Origin: Hyperthermus sp.
GTDB taxonomy: Archaea; Thermoproteota; Thermoprotei_A; Sulfolobales; Pyrodictiaceae
Assembly: GCA_003978665.1 (NCBI GenBank)
Contig: QNYQ01000016.1
Coordinates: 1-41,005 of the forward strand
Reading direction: 5' to 3'
Length of the DNA: 41,005 nucleotides
The position numbers and the translations under genes are program-made. How positions within the stretch are numbered: the stretch's first letter is position 1; every line of letters starts with the position of its first letter. Below the pieces are notes generated by a model. That model made no database searches, was not told the DNA's origin, and worked only from the letters and a program-made list of their open reading frames with translations. This document shows, in pieces, positions 6,953-14,809 of this stretch.

Positions 6953-8317
6953 ATGGCTGAGATAAGGGAGGTTAAGCCGGCCGAGCAGGAGATGAAGAGG
7001 GTGAGTGCTCACAGCCACATAACGGGTCTCGGGCTTGACGAGAAGGGGAGAGCGAAGTTTGTTGGAGACGGGCTTGTGGGGCAGGTGGAGGCTAGGGAGG
7101 CTGCCGGGATCGTTGTGAAGATGATTCGTGACGGCAAGATGGCTGGGCGTGGAGTCCTTATCGTTGGGCCGAGCGGTACCGGGAAGACTGCTATAGCTGT
7201 CGGCATGGCTCGTGAGCTGGGCGAAGACACGCCCTTCGTGGCTATGGCGGGCTCGGAGATATATAGCTCTGAGATTAAGAAGACGGAGTTGCTCAAGCAG
7301 GCTATACGTAGAGCTATAGGTGTCAGGTTCCGCGAGGTGAAACTGGTCTATGAGGGTGTTGTGAGAAAGATCAAGGTTGGGTTCGTCAAGCATCCATTCA
7401 ACCCATATGCGAGGCTGCCCAGGGAGGCCGAGCTAGTATTAGAGACTAAGGATGATAGGGTAACGCTGAGAGTAGGCGAGGAAGTAGCCGTACAGCTCCT
7501 GCAGCAGAGGGTTAGGAGAGGCGATGTAATATGGATTGACGCTAAAACGGGGGAGGTGCATAAGTCTGGGAGGGCTTGCGGCAAGGAAGAGAGGAGGTAT
7601 GACGTCGAGGTTTACAAGTGCGTTGACATACCAAGTGGCCCGGTCAAGAAGGACAAGGAGATCGTGTACACATTGTCTCTCCACGCGCTTGACCTGAGCC
7701 AGGCTGCGCAACAAGCTGCTGTGCTAAGCCTCTTCGGCGTACCCGCATCAAAGGAGATACCTGACGAGGTGAGACAGCACGTCGATAAGAGCGTGAAGAA
7801 GCTGCTTTCGGAGCGTAGAGCAGAGCTCGTGCCCGGCGTCTTATTCATAGATGACGCACACATGCTTGACATAGAGGCCTACAGCTTTCTCACGAGAACA
7901 CTTGAGGAGAGCGAGTTCGTCCCTATTCTAGTACTGGCAACGAACAGGGGCTTCACCAAGATAAGGGGCACCGACATAGAGGCTCCGCACGGCATGCCCC
8001 TTGACCTTCTTGATAGACTACTCATAATAAGAACAAGACCGTACACTGCAGAGGAGATAAGGGAGATACTCCGTATAAGAGCTGATGAAGAGGAGGTGCC
8101 CTTGACCGAGGAGGCTCTGGAGCTTCTAACGAAGATAGGCGAGGAGCGCAGCCTGCGCTATGCTATGCAGCTCATGGAGCCTGCCAGGATCATTGCAGAA
8201 AGGGAGGGAAGAACCAAGGTGTTAGCCGAGGACGTTAAGAAGGCTGCAGAATACTTCGTTGACGTGAGAGAGAGTACACGCTACGTGCAGGAGATGGAGG
8301 AGAAGTTTCTACGCTAG
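6953..8317 (+). CDS. TIP49/RuvB-like AAA+ ATPase
   Basis: The archaeal counterpart of eukaryotic RuvBL1/RuvBL2 (Rvb1/2, TIP49), AAA+ ATPases that form hexameric rings and assemble chromatin-remodelling and snoRNP complexes in eukaryotes. The start RVSAHSHITGLGLDEKG is typical. Walker A is GPSGTGKT (residues 72-79). Between the Walker motifs is the OB-fold insertion specific to this family. Walker B reads GVLFIDDAHMLDIEAYSFL, with D300-D301 where eukaryotes have DE. Sensor 1 is ATNRG, and a C-terminal lid follows. The length of 454 is normal. ATG at 6953 follows GGGCGAGGGG. The archaeal role is not established. Confidence 0.93.
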   Translation: MAEIREVKPAEQEMKRVSAHSHITGLGLDEKGRAKFVGDGLVGQVEAREAAGIVVKMIRDGKMAGRGVLIVGPSGTGKTAIAVGMARELGEDTPFVAMAGSEIYSSEIKKTELLKQAIRRAIGVRFREVKLVYEGVVRKIKVGFVKHPFNPYARLPREAELVLETKDDRVTLRVGEEVAVQLLQQRVRRGDVIWIDAKTGEVHKSGRACGKEERRYDVEVYKCVDIPSGPVKKDKEIVYTLSLHALDLSQAAQQAAVLSLFGVPASKEIPDEVRQHVDKSVKKLLSERRAELVPGVLFIDDAHMLDIEAYSFLTRTLEESEFVPILVLATNRGFTKIRGTDIEAPHGMPLDLLDRLLIIRTRPYTAEEIREILRIRADEEEVPLTEEALELLTKIGEERSLRYAMQLMEPARIIAEREGRTKVLAEDVKKAAEYFVDVRESTRYVQEMEEKFLR

Positions 8318-8382
8318 GAGCCCCGGGGCAACCCCTCTTTTAATTCGAGCTGGTATGGCCTTCACTCCACTGGAGGCTGAAA

Positions 8383-9183
8383 TTGCAAGCTTCACAGGGC
8401 TCTTCGAGCGTTAGCAAGCTCTCAAGATTCCTCTATAGCGTGGTTTCCTCTCTACGCTCAGAGGAGCTTGATAATGTAGTTAGACTAGTAGAGCTTGGCG
8501 TGTACAGGGATCTAGCGGTAGTCTATGCTGCCTCTATCGTTAACGTAGTGTTCTCCTGGATTAGATGGGAGGAGGAGTGCAGGGTTAGGAGGCTTAGTTC
8601 ATTCTGCAGCGAGGTTGAGGAGGAGGTGAGGTCGCATGACAAGAGTTTGGGCATCGTCACCTACTTTAATACCAGGCTGAAAGAGTTGATGGTTAAGATG
8701 TACTTAGACATCTCTCCTCCACTTCTCATACCGCAATGGATAATAACGTACTCCCTGCGTATAGGTGAGAGACTCGTTGATAAGCTGACTGATCTTCCTC
8801 CTACAGAGCAGCTAGCGCGGCTTCCCCACTTGACCTCTACAATCAATTCTATAAACCTGCTACTCAAGAAATACATTAGGACGAGGGAGAGGGGTCTCGA
8901 CGAATTCGCCAAAACGACATACCAGTACATCGCGTATGAGCTCCTGGAGCCTTGTATGAGCATAGTAAACGCCTATCACAAGCTCGCCTCGATCAAGCCA
9001 GCTATCATAGAGGAGTTTCTCCCGGCCGAGCGGAAGGTAGACTGGGAGAGGCCAGGCAGGATCGTGAGCGTGCTGCTCAGAAGCCTCTACGACGCCTACG
9101 CTAAGCCTCTCCTAAAAATGATATCGGCGATAAGGCAACATAACATTAGCAGCCAAGAACTATACCAGGGTGTTCAGCCTTAA
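8383..9183 (+). CDS. Hypothetical helical protein
   Basis: A 266-residue protein I do not recognise. It starts at TTG 65 bases after the TIP49 gene on the same strand. It is predominantly helical, with leucine-rich amphipathic helices throughout (RFLYSVVSSLRSEELDNVVRLVELG, RIGERLVDKLTDLP), has two cysteines near residues 66 and 74, and lacks a signal peptide or clear membrane segment. Composition and codon use match its neighbours. The close spacing suggests co-transcription with TIP49 and perhaps a partner role, which is speculation. Confidence 0.7.
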   Translation: MQASQGSSSVSKLSRFLYSVVSSLRSEELDNVVRLVELGVYRDLAVVYAASIVNVVFSWIRWEEECRVRRLSSFCSEVEEEVRSHDKSLGIVTYFNTRLKELMVKMYLDISPPLLIPQWIITYSLRIGERLVDKLTDLPPTEQLARLPHLTSTINSINLLLKKYIRTRERGLDEFAKTTYQYIAYELLEPCMSIVNAYHKLASIKPAIIEEFLPAERKVDWERPGRIVSVLLRSLYDAYAKPLLKMISAIRQHNISSQELYQGVQP

Positions 9184-9223
9184 GGTCTACGGAGGATAGG
9201 ATTGGCCGCGAGAAGTTCGCCAT

Positions 9224-9273
9224 GTAAAAACAAGTAGTGTTGCTGCGGCAGCGTTTAACGCTTTCAGCGCTGC
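9224..9273 (-). terminator. Hairpin plus T-run after P1/L12
   Basis: Just past the L12 stop, reading the minus strand, GCAGCG and CGCTGC (9268-9273 and 9248-9253) can form a 6-bp stem with a 14-base loop. A TTTTTAC run follows at about 9224-9229. This fits a terminator for the highly expressed L12 gene; archaea mostly rely on the T-run and aCPSF1, so the stem may be incidental. Confidence 0.45.
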
Positions 9274-9281
9274 GGGGCCCG

Positions 9282-9614
9282 CTAGAAGCCGAAGAGGCTT
9301 TCGAGGCCTGCTGCGAGCTGTTCCTCGCTCACCTCCTCCTTCTTTTCCTCCTCCTTCTTCTCCTCTTCCTCCTCTTTCCTCTCTTCAGCCGCTGCTGGTG
9401 CAGCCGCTGCCGGCACGGCCGCTGGTGCTACTGGCATTGCTGTGGCTGACTTGACCACCTCGTCTATGTCTATGTTCTTTAGTGCCGCGACAACGGCTTT
9501 GACCCGTGCCTCGTCAACCTCTATGCCAGCTGCCTCCAATACTTTCCTCAGCTTTTCCTCTGAGAGCTCCTTTCCGGCCGAGTGGAGTAGGAGGCTCGCG
9601 TAGATGTACTCCAT
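9282..9614 (-). CDS. rpl12: Ribosomal stalk protein P1/L12
   Basis: The archaeal/eukaryotic-type acidic stalk protein P1 (L12p), which recruits translation GTPases such as EF-1alpha and EF-2. It starts [20 protein letters not shown] and dimerises through its N-terminal helices. An alanine-rich hinge ([14 protein letters not shown]) and a highly charged [14 protein letters not shown] segment follow, and it ends in the conserved GLESLFGF factor-binding tail. The length of 110 is normal. The ATG has a strong GGAGGTTG ribosome site and a TATA box upstream. It is followed by a hairpin/T-run. The usual L1-L10 neighbours are not adjacent here. Confidence 0.97.
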   Translation of the reverse strand: MEYIYASLLLHSAGKELSEEKLRKVLEAAGIEVDEARVKAVVAALKNIDIDEVVKSATAMPVAPAAVPAAAAPAAAEERKEEEEEKKEEEKKEEVSEEQLAAGLESLFGF

Positions 9615-9676
9615 CGCGCTACAACCTCCATCCTTCCTTCCTATCCCGGTGGAGGTGTCTCGGGGGCGGCGAGGCT

Positions 9677-9691
9677 TCTTTATTTTTTCAC
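9677..9691 (-). promoter_or_regulatory. TATA box for P1/L12
   Basis: On the minus strand GTGAAAAAATAAAG is an AT-rich box in a GC-rich context, about 65 bases before the L12 ATG. It predicts initiation near 9655, giving a roughly 40-base leader that contains the GGAGGTTG ribosome site. Confidence 0.5.
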
Positions 9692-9698
9692 TCTGCCT

Positions 9699-10631
9699 TC
9701 AGGGGGATGAGGGGGCTAGGATTGTGGCTGTAGGTGCTGTGGAGGAGCCTGCGTAGGCTATGGGCATTGACTCCGCGTTTGTTGCTGCTGCAGCGTAGCC
9801 TTTGTGGTCGATTGCTATGATGCCTATGGTGTTTGGCCCGTAGTCTGATGTGTGCCTTTTCACTATCTCCTTTACGGCTTCTACTACTGGTAATCCTCTA
9901 CTCATTAAGTTTATTACTCGGCTGCAGGCCTGGCTTAACAGTATTGTTTCTCCTATCCCTGTAGCCGAGCATGCGCCAACATTGTCTAGGGCGTAGAAGC
10001 CGGAGCCTGGTATAGGCGTGTCTCCTATCCTGCCCGGATGCTTCAGCGGTAATCCTCCCGTGCTTGCCGCTGCTGCTGTCTCGCCTCCTACTACAGCTGC
10101 CGCTCCCACGGTGTCTCCATAGAGTTCTAGTAGTTGGCTGGGTATCTTTTTCTTCTCCTTTAGCCTCCTCCACATGTTTAAAGCCCTCTCTGTAGGTCCT
10201 GGATGCTTCTCCATTCCCAGTGCCGCGGCTAGCCTGTCTGCTTCAATGCCGACAAGCAGTATGTGGCTGAGGTTGTGTGCTATCCATGCAGCCAATCTTA
10301 TTGGGTTGCGTGGATAGCTTACGGCTGCAACAGCCCCCGCCCTGGTCTCCCATCGTCCCCCGCCAGACATCACGCCAGCATCCATTAGTATTCTGCCATC
10401 AATGCTTAGTGTGCTGCCGAGGCCCGCGTTTAGTACTCCGCTATCTTCCATCAGCCTAACAGCTTCTACGACTGCTGTGAAGGGGTTGTTGAGGTTAGTC
10501 TGCGACACAGCCTTCCTTACAGCATCTAGCACCTCATTAACCTTAGCTATTCCCCTCCAGCCGCCGACACCGCCGTGCACGATTATTCCTTCCTCGCCTA
10601 GGTATAGGGGGCCTATGGTCACTGTATCCAA
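9699..10631 (-). CDS. Ntn-hydrolase asparaginase / isoaspartyl aminopeptidase
   Basis: A plant-type (class 2) L-asparaginase or beta-aspartyl peptidase, an N-terminal nucleophile enzyme made as a precursor that cleaves itself. GIIVHGGVGGW near the start and LNAGLGSTLSIDGRILMDAGVMSG are typical. The autocleavage site is GDTVGA, making T174 the nucleophile. GGLPLKHPGRIGDTPIPGSGFYA follows. The protein ends near residue 310, normal for the family. TTG at 10631 has GGTGG upstream and overlaps the flavoprotein gene by 13 bases; GTG at 10622, overlapping the upstream TGA, is an alternative. The specific substrate is not determinable. Confidence 0.92.
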   Translation of the reverse strand: MDTVTIGPLYLGEEGIIVHGGVGGWRGIAKVNEVLDAVRKAVSQTNLNNPFTAVVEAVRLMEDSGVLNAGLGSTLSIDGRILMDAGVMSGGGRWETRAGAVAAVSYPRNPIRLAAWIAHNLSHILLVGIEADRLAAALGMEKHPGPTERALNMWRRLKEKKKIPSQLLELYGDTVGAAAVVGGETAAAASTGGLPLKHPGRIGDTPIPGSGFYALDNVGACSATGIGETILLSQACSRVINLMSRGLPVVEAVKEIVKRHTSDYGPNTIGIIAIDHKGYAAAATNAESMPIAYAGSSTAPTATILAPSSP

Positions 10632-11353
10632 GGCCTCGCCACCCTGCTCTCCGACTTAAGCCTCTCCACCTCAGCCCTTACAAGACCTACGATCTCCTTC
10701 ATGTCACTCTCGCCGAGTCTCACGTACCATTCATGCTCTACTCCAGCTCCCTTCCCCTTTAGAAGGGTTGATGCGATCACAGCTACCCTGCCGACGTTGT
10801 AGGAGTCGTTGACGGCTTCTTTGCTTTCAAGCACGTCTCCCCTTCCATGATAGTAGGCTGTGCCCCATGCCGGTATATGGACTCCCATCATGTTGAAGGT
10901 CAATGCGAGCCACGAGAGGGCTGCTGCTGCTCCTGCTTCTTCGCCAGCGGCCATGAGGCCGGCTACTTTACCTTCAAGCAGGCTTCTCCCAGTGTGATGG
11001 ATCATGTTCTCTAGCGCTGTAAGCCTATCTATGAGTGTTTTAAGGTGGCCGGATACATTGAACCAGTATACGGGAGTAGAGACCAGTATTACGTCGCTTG
11101 AGAGTATGGCTTCTGCAAGCCTTTTGAACTCGTCTTCGCCGCGCAGTATAGGACAGCCGTGTTTTGGGAAGTAACACTCCAAGGGGCTATCGGAGTAGCA
11201 GCCCTGGCAGGGTGCAATCTTGTAGTCATAGAGGTGTATGATTGTGGTTGAGGCGCCGAGGCGCCTGGCCGCGTGAAGGGCAACTAGTAGCATCCGCGCA
11301 GAGTTACCGTACTTGCGGGGGGAACCGTTTATGCCGAGGACCCTCACTCTCAT
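10619..11353 (-). CDS. NADPH-dependent FMN reductase / iron-sulfur flavoprotein
   Basis: A 244-residue flavodoxin-like protein. GINGSPRKYGNSARM near the N-terminus binds the FMN phosphate. A cysteine cluster follows (CQGCYS...CYF...GC, spacing CX2CX7CX6C) that resembles the Fe-S ligand motif of archaeal iron-sulfur flavoproteins. DVILVSTPVYWFNVSGHLKTLIDR is the typical second flavin loop. It probably carries electrons or reduces quinones or oxygen species; the partner is unknown. The C-terminus overlaps the asparaginase gene start, but a functional link is not obvious. Confidence 0.88.
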   Translation of the reverse strand: MRVRVLGINGSPRKYGNSARMLLVALHAARRLGASTTIIHLYDYKIAPCQGCYSDSPLECYFPKHGCPILRGEDEFKRLAEAILSSDVILVSTPVYWFNVSGHLKTLIDRLTALENMIHHTGRSLLEGKVAGLMAAGEEAGAAAALSWLALTFNMMGVHIPAWGTAYYHGRGDVLESKEAVNDSYNVGRVAVIASTLLKGKGAGVEHEWYVRLGESDMKEIVGLVRAEVERLKSESRVARPWIQ

Positions 11354-11453
11354 CTTCTAGCCACCATTCCCCAGATCAACCATTATTAGGAATGATCATG
11401 GAGGCTCGAACCAGCGCAAGCTGGCCGTGTCGGCTGGCCTGCTTGCATCACGG

Positions 11454-11466
11454 TTCATATAATAAC
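11454..11466 (+). promoter_or_regulatory. TATA box for the FeoA-epimerase-AMMECR1 run
   Basis: TTCATATAATAAC is a clear archaeal TATA box on the + strand. It is about 50 bases before the TTG start of the FeoA-like gene, predicting initiation near 11487 and a short leader with a GGGGAG ribosome site. Confidence 0.6.
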
Positions 11467-11511
11467 CGGGAGCCGGGCTTTCTAGACGCTTGTAGCGGGG
11501 AGTAGAGTGTT

Positions 11512-11754
11512 TTGAGGCCGCGGAGAATAACTCTTGACGAGCTTCCTAGGGGTGTTAGGGCACGCGTGGTAGGGCTTGAGGCTGGCACCAGGGCTTTGAG
11601 GAGGCTCGCCGAAATGGGGTTGACTCCGGGCACGCTGGTAGAGGTTGTGATGGATTATGGTGGCCCCATACTGGTCAGGGTTAGGGGGACTATAATAGCT
11701 ATTGGCAGGGGGATGGCGAGGAAGGTTATAGTTGAGCCCTTGTGGGAGGGCTAG
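11512..11754 (+). CDS. FeoA-family SH3-like protein
   Basis: An 80-residue FeoA-domain protein with a small SH3-like beta barrel. RITLDELPRGVRARVVGLEAGTRALRRLAEMGLTPGTLVEVV and GPILVRVRGTIIAIGRGMARKVIV align with FeoA along its whole length. FeoA normally works with the FeoB ferrous-iron transporter, or sits in DtxR regulators; neither lies in this window. The start is TTG with GGGGAG upstream. It is followed after 39 bases by an SDR-like gene. It may be a stand-alone regulator or adaptor. Confidence 0.88.
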   Translation: MRPRRITLDELPRGVRARVVGLEAGTRALRRLAEMGLTPGTLVEVVMDYGGPILVRVRGTIIAIGRGMARKVIVEPLWEG

Positions 11755-11793
11755 GAGACGGGGCACTAGGACTTTCCCCGGGGTTAGAGTGTT

Positions 11794-12783
11794 GTGAAGA
11801 TTCTCTTGGTAGGCGGTGTAGGCTACCTGGGACTTAACGGTGTAGTTTACCACTCGCGCCACAATGATGAAGTATATGTTGTAACGCGCCGCGCCAGTAT
11901 TGGGAAGAGGCCGAGAATATACAGAATAGTAGTTGACAGAGCTAGAAAGGTAATTGTTCTGCCCAGGCTTGATGAGGAAAGGTATGTGAAGGAGCTTGTT
12001 GCAGACATTGGATGTCCTCGTTTAGCCTACCTTCTGGTAGGAAGGTTGACGGGCACACCTAGCCAGCTATACGAGTCCAACACCTATATCCCAGAGGTTT
12101 GGGGCGAGGGCCTAATGGAGAGTTGCAGCGAAACTACCATAGTATTTGCTAGTAGCGTGCTCGCACTGGGAGACCCGCAGCGATGCGCGGCTGATGGCAT
12201 TGTTTATGAGGAGGAGTTTCACCTGGCTGGTTGCAGGCAGTTAAGTGATGCAGGCAGGTCTAAGGCTGAGGGAGAGCGCAGGCTTCTAAGGCTCTGCAGG
12301 GATTATGGGGGTAGGGTAGCGCTGTTTAGGCTAGGACTCCTTGCGGGTAGGGGCGCGTATCATAGGGAGTGGGGCATCCTCTATAAGCTGGCGAGGAGAA
12401 GGATCCTGCTAAACAGCGGGCTTAACATCCACCTTACCCCAGCATCTGACGTTTTCGGGTTTGCAAGGAGCTTTATAAGAGGTTCACGCTCAAGTGGCGA
12501 GCTTCCTGCGTGTGGCTGGTTTAACATAGCTCCATGGCGTCTTCAGCTTAAGAAACTACACATGCTGGTTGCCGATTCACTCTCGAAAACCAAGTATATG
12601 CTCAGGCTGCCTCTTCCAGAGGCGCTAGCCGCCAAGGCCTTTCCTCCCGAGATCAGCGTTCAGTCAAGATACACTATTAGGAGCAGGTATGTGAGTGTTA
12701 ACGCTTACCCCTGGCGTGAACCCGGCGAGGCTATTAGAGAGGTCGTGGAATGGTGTATTAGTCATGGTGGCTGCCTCCCCTAA
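11794..12783 (+). CDS. NAD(P)-binding epimerase/dehydratase-like protein (extended SDR)
   Basis: A 329-residue Rossmann-fold protein of the extended SDR type. The nucleotide-binding loop is VGGVGYLG (GxxGxxG, residues 7-13), preceded by a hydrophobic strand. Family members act on nucleotide sugars or related substrates. The position of the usual YxxxK catalytic pair reads AGRSK, so the lysine is kept but the tyrosine is alanine. It may therefore be a non-catalytic relative or use another acid. The start is GTG. It is sandwiched in a run with FeoA and AMMECR1. Confidence 0.75.
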   Translation: MKILLVGGVGYLGLNGVVYHSRHNDEVYVVTRRASIGKRPRIYRIVVDRARKVIVLPRLDEERYVKELVADIGCPRLAYLLVGRLTGTPSQLYESNTYIPEVWGEGLMESCSETTIVFASSVLALGDPQRCAADGIVYEEEFHLAGCRQLSDAGRSKAEGERRLLRLCRDYGGRVALFRLGLLAGRGAYHREWGILYKLARRRILLNSGLNIHLTPASDVFGFARSFIRGSRSSGELPACGWFNIAPWRLQLKKLHMLVADSLSKTKYMLRLPLPEALAAKAFPPEISVQSRYTIRSRYVSVNAYPWREPGEAIREVVEWCISHGGCLP

Positions 12784-12832
12784 AGGGCGTGGACGTCACT
12801 GGGGCTAGCTGACCTGGGCATTGCCGTAGGGG

Positions 12833-13510
12833 GTGGCTTGCTTGAAGTCTGTTAAGCCTAGTGAGCTCGGCTTTAAGGATGCTAGCTTTCTTGTTAGGAT
12901 TGCGCGGAAAGCTGTGGAGTACTATTTTGATCATGGAAGACCCCTACCCGCCCCCTCTGATGCGCCTAGCATAGTGTTTAGGCCGGGTGCAGCATTCGTA
13001 ACCATAACCACCTTCCATAGCTATGAACATAGGGAGCTTAGGGGCTGTATAGGCCATGTGACCCCCATAAAGCCCCTTATCGACTCCGTCATCGAGGTTG
13101 CTATTGAAGCAGCATTTAGGGATCCAAGGTTCCCGCCCCTCACCCGCCAGGAGCTCGGGAGAGTGACCTTTGAGGTGACTGTGCTAGGTCCTTTAGAGAA
13201 GCTGCCAAAGGAGCCCGCCCTGAGGATACGCTCCTTCACAATAGGATTGCATGGGCTCGTTGCTAGGAAGGGGTATTTGCAGGGTCTCCTCCTCCCTGAC
13301 GTACCCCTAGAGTACTTGTGGGATGAGGAGACCTTTCTGGCAGAAACATGTGTGAAAGCTGGGCTGCCTCCCTCATGCTGGCTTGATCCCAGTGTTGAGT
13401 TCTTCCGGTTTGAGGGGCGTGCGTGGCGTGAAAAAGAGCCTTTAGGCGAGATTGAGGAGAGGGATTTAGTGGAGGAGTACCGTTTAATGCTCTCTAGGCT
13501 TGCTGGGTAG
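12833..13510 (+). CDS. AMMECR1-domain protein
   Basis: A 225-residue protein containing the universally conserved AMMECR1 domain. Diagnostic stretches are FVTITTFHSYEHRELRGCIGHV, AAFRDPRFPPLTRQELGRVTFEVTVL and GLVARKGYLQGLLLPDVPLEYLWDEETFLAETCVKAGLP, which hold the conserved RGCIG and LLP motifs. Homologues are often genetically linked to Memo-like or radical-SAM proteins, but the biochemical role is unknown. GTG at 12833 is used; TTG at 12842, nine bases after GGGGTGG, is a plausible alternative. The 3' end overlaps the convergent FKBP gene by 17 bases. Confidence 0.93.
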   Translation: MACLKSVKPSELGFKDASFLVRIARKAVEYYFDHGRPLPAPSDAPSIVFRPGAAFVTITTFHSYEHRELRGCIGHVTPIKPLIDSVIEVAIEAAFRDPRFPPLTRQELGRVTFEVTVLGPLEKLPKEPALRIRSFTIGLHGLVARKGYLQGLLLPDVPLEYLWDEETFLAETCVKAGLPPSCWLDPSVEFFRFEGRAWREKEPLGEIEERDLVEEYRLMLSRLAG

Positions 13511-14234
13511 AAGCCTCCTCTTTCTCGCCCTTCTTGCTGCCGTACTCAACGTGGTCTATGAAGTCTATCTTGTCTACTTCGGGCCTCATGTACTTTGCTA
13601 TCTCACCCACCACTATGCGTCTTATAGTCTGCATTTCCGGCACCAGCAACGATTTCTCGTTGAATACTATGCGCGCGTACTTCTCCTTGGCATCATACTC
13701 TACCTTTACGTCGTCAACGCCTATCTGGGAGGGTAGTCTTCTCAGCAGTAGGTGCTGTAGTTTTTCTGGGGGTGTTTTCAGTATTTTGACTAGTTTCACT
13801 CTTGCCCATAGGGTCTTACCGGAGAGGGGGTGGTTGAAGTCTACTATGACTCTTCCGCCGGTGATTGCCCTAATTGTTGCTAGTTTCCCATTTATTTCGA
13901 CTATTTTGCCTGGCTCTGGCACTATGCCGTTTTTGATGAACTGTGTTTTTGGAATGATCTTTATTTTCTGCTGGTCTCTTTTCCCGAATCCCTTCTCGGG
14001 GGGTATGACCACTTCTTTTTCTTCTCCTTCATTGAGCTGTCTTATAGCCTCCTCTATCCCCGGTATTACACGTTTCTCGCCTACGATGATTAGTCTCGGC
14101 CCGTACCTTTCTTTTTCATCGTAAATATTTGCTTTCTTTGCTTCATCTCTGTCCGTTGTTTCTATAATCTCTCCTGTCTCCTTTACCTTGAGTGTGTATT
14201 CGACAAGCGCAAACTCGCCCTCTTGCAGGGTCAT
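13494..14234 (-). CDS. FKBP-type peptidyl-prolyl isomerase (long archaeal form)
   Basis: A 246-residue SlyD-like FKBP prolyl isomerase and chaperone of the long archaeal type. LQEGEFALVEYTLKVKETGEII begins the FKBP fold. VIPGIEEAIRQLNEGEEKEVVIPPEKGFG is the conserved flap, and the IF chaperone domain with ATIRAITGGRVIVDFNHPLSGKTLWARVKL follows. A C-terminal domain of about 100 residues, typical of archaeal long FKBPs, ends in a charged tail. I prefer ATG at 14234, which has GGGGTG upstream, over the open-frame start at 14267. It is the third gene of the NSUN-PUA-FKBP run. Confidence 0.93.
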   Translation of the reverse strand: MTLQEGEFALVEYTLKVKETGEIIETTDRDEAKKANIYDEKERYGPRLIIVGEKRVIPGIEEAIRQLNEGEEKEVVIPPEKGFGKRDQQKIKIIPKTQFIKNGIVPEPGKIVEINGKLATIRAITGGRVIVDFNHPLSGKTLWARVKLVKILKTPPEKLQHLLLRRLPSQIGVDDVKVEYDAKEKYARIVFNEKSLLVPEMQTIRRIVVGEIAKYMRPEVDKIDFIDHVEYGSKKGEKEEASTQQA

Positions 14235-14242
14235 GCCGGTTT

Positions 14243-14809
14243 CTACACCCCGCTTCTGAGGTACCATCCTATGTCTAGGCTGTTCCGGATTAATACTCCT
14301 TGATCAGTGGGTTGTATATGGCCATAGCCTATGGGCTCCCATTCTCTCGTCAGTACTATGACTGGTTTATCCTTACACTTCTCGTTTATGTTTAGCTCTA
14401 TTATTGAGCTTGGTAGTATGTCTCTTCCATAGGTGTATAGGGTGGCTGCTTTATCTGAGACTCTTGCATAGTGTTTTATTGGTTTTATTTCGGCTTTCCT
14501 CAGTATTGATAGTAGCCCTAGTGCTGGGATTAGCTTGTTACCTGCCGGGTTTATTGCTACCTGTATCCCTATTGTAACTACGTTGTTTGTCTCTAGGCTG
14601 GCTAGTAGTTGTGGTATTTGTTTTATTCTCGCAGCCTCTATGGTCATTACGAAGATGTAGGAGTATGGTTGTGTTGTTTTCCTTGCCGTGCACGTTATTG
14701 TTTTTTCTTTTAGCTTGCCTATGTTCTCCTTTGTAGTGTAGCATTGGAGTAGTGTGGCTAGTGGTTCTGTGAGGCCTATTGTGCATTTTATTTTTTCCTT
14801 AGTATGCAT
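14243..14809 (-). CDS. PUA-domain protein (RNA-binding, Nip7-like C-terminus)
   Basis: A 188-residue protein whose C-terminal half ends in PVIVLTREWEPIGYGHIQPTD..LIRNSLDIGWYLRSG, closely resembling the PUA RNA-binding domain and the GWYLR ending of archaeal Nip7/PUA proteins. The N-terminal part is a basic, threonine-rich alpha/beta region of unclear fold. Its start overlaps the upstream Nop2/Sun methyltransferase by 22 bases, so it probably guides or assists rRNA or tRNA modification with that enzyme. The linked function is inferred. Confidence 0.75.
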   Translation of the reverse strand: MHTKEKIKCTIGLTEPLATLLQCYTTKENIGKLKEKTITCTARKTTQPYSYIFVMTIEAARIKQIPQLLASLETNNVVTIGIQVAINPAGNKLIPALGLLSILRKAEIKPIKHYARVSDKAATLYTYGRDILPSSIIELNINEKCKDKPVIVLTREWEPIGYGHIQPTDQGVLIRNSLDIGWYLRSGV

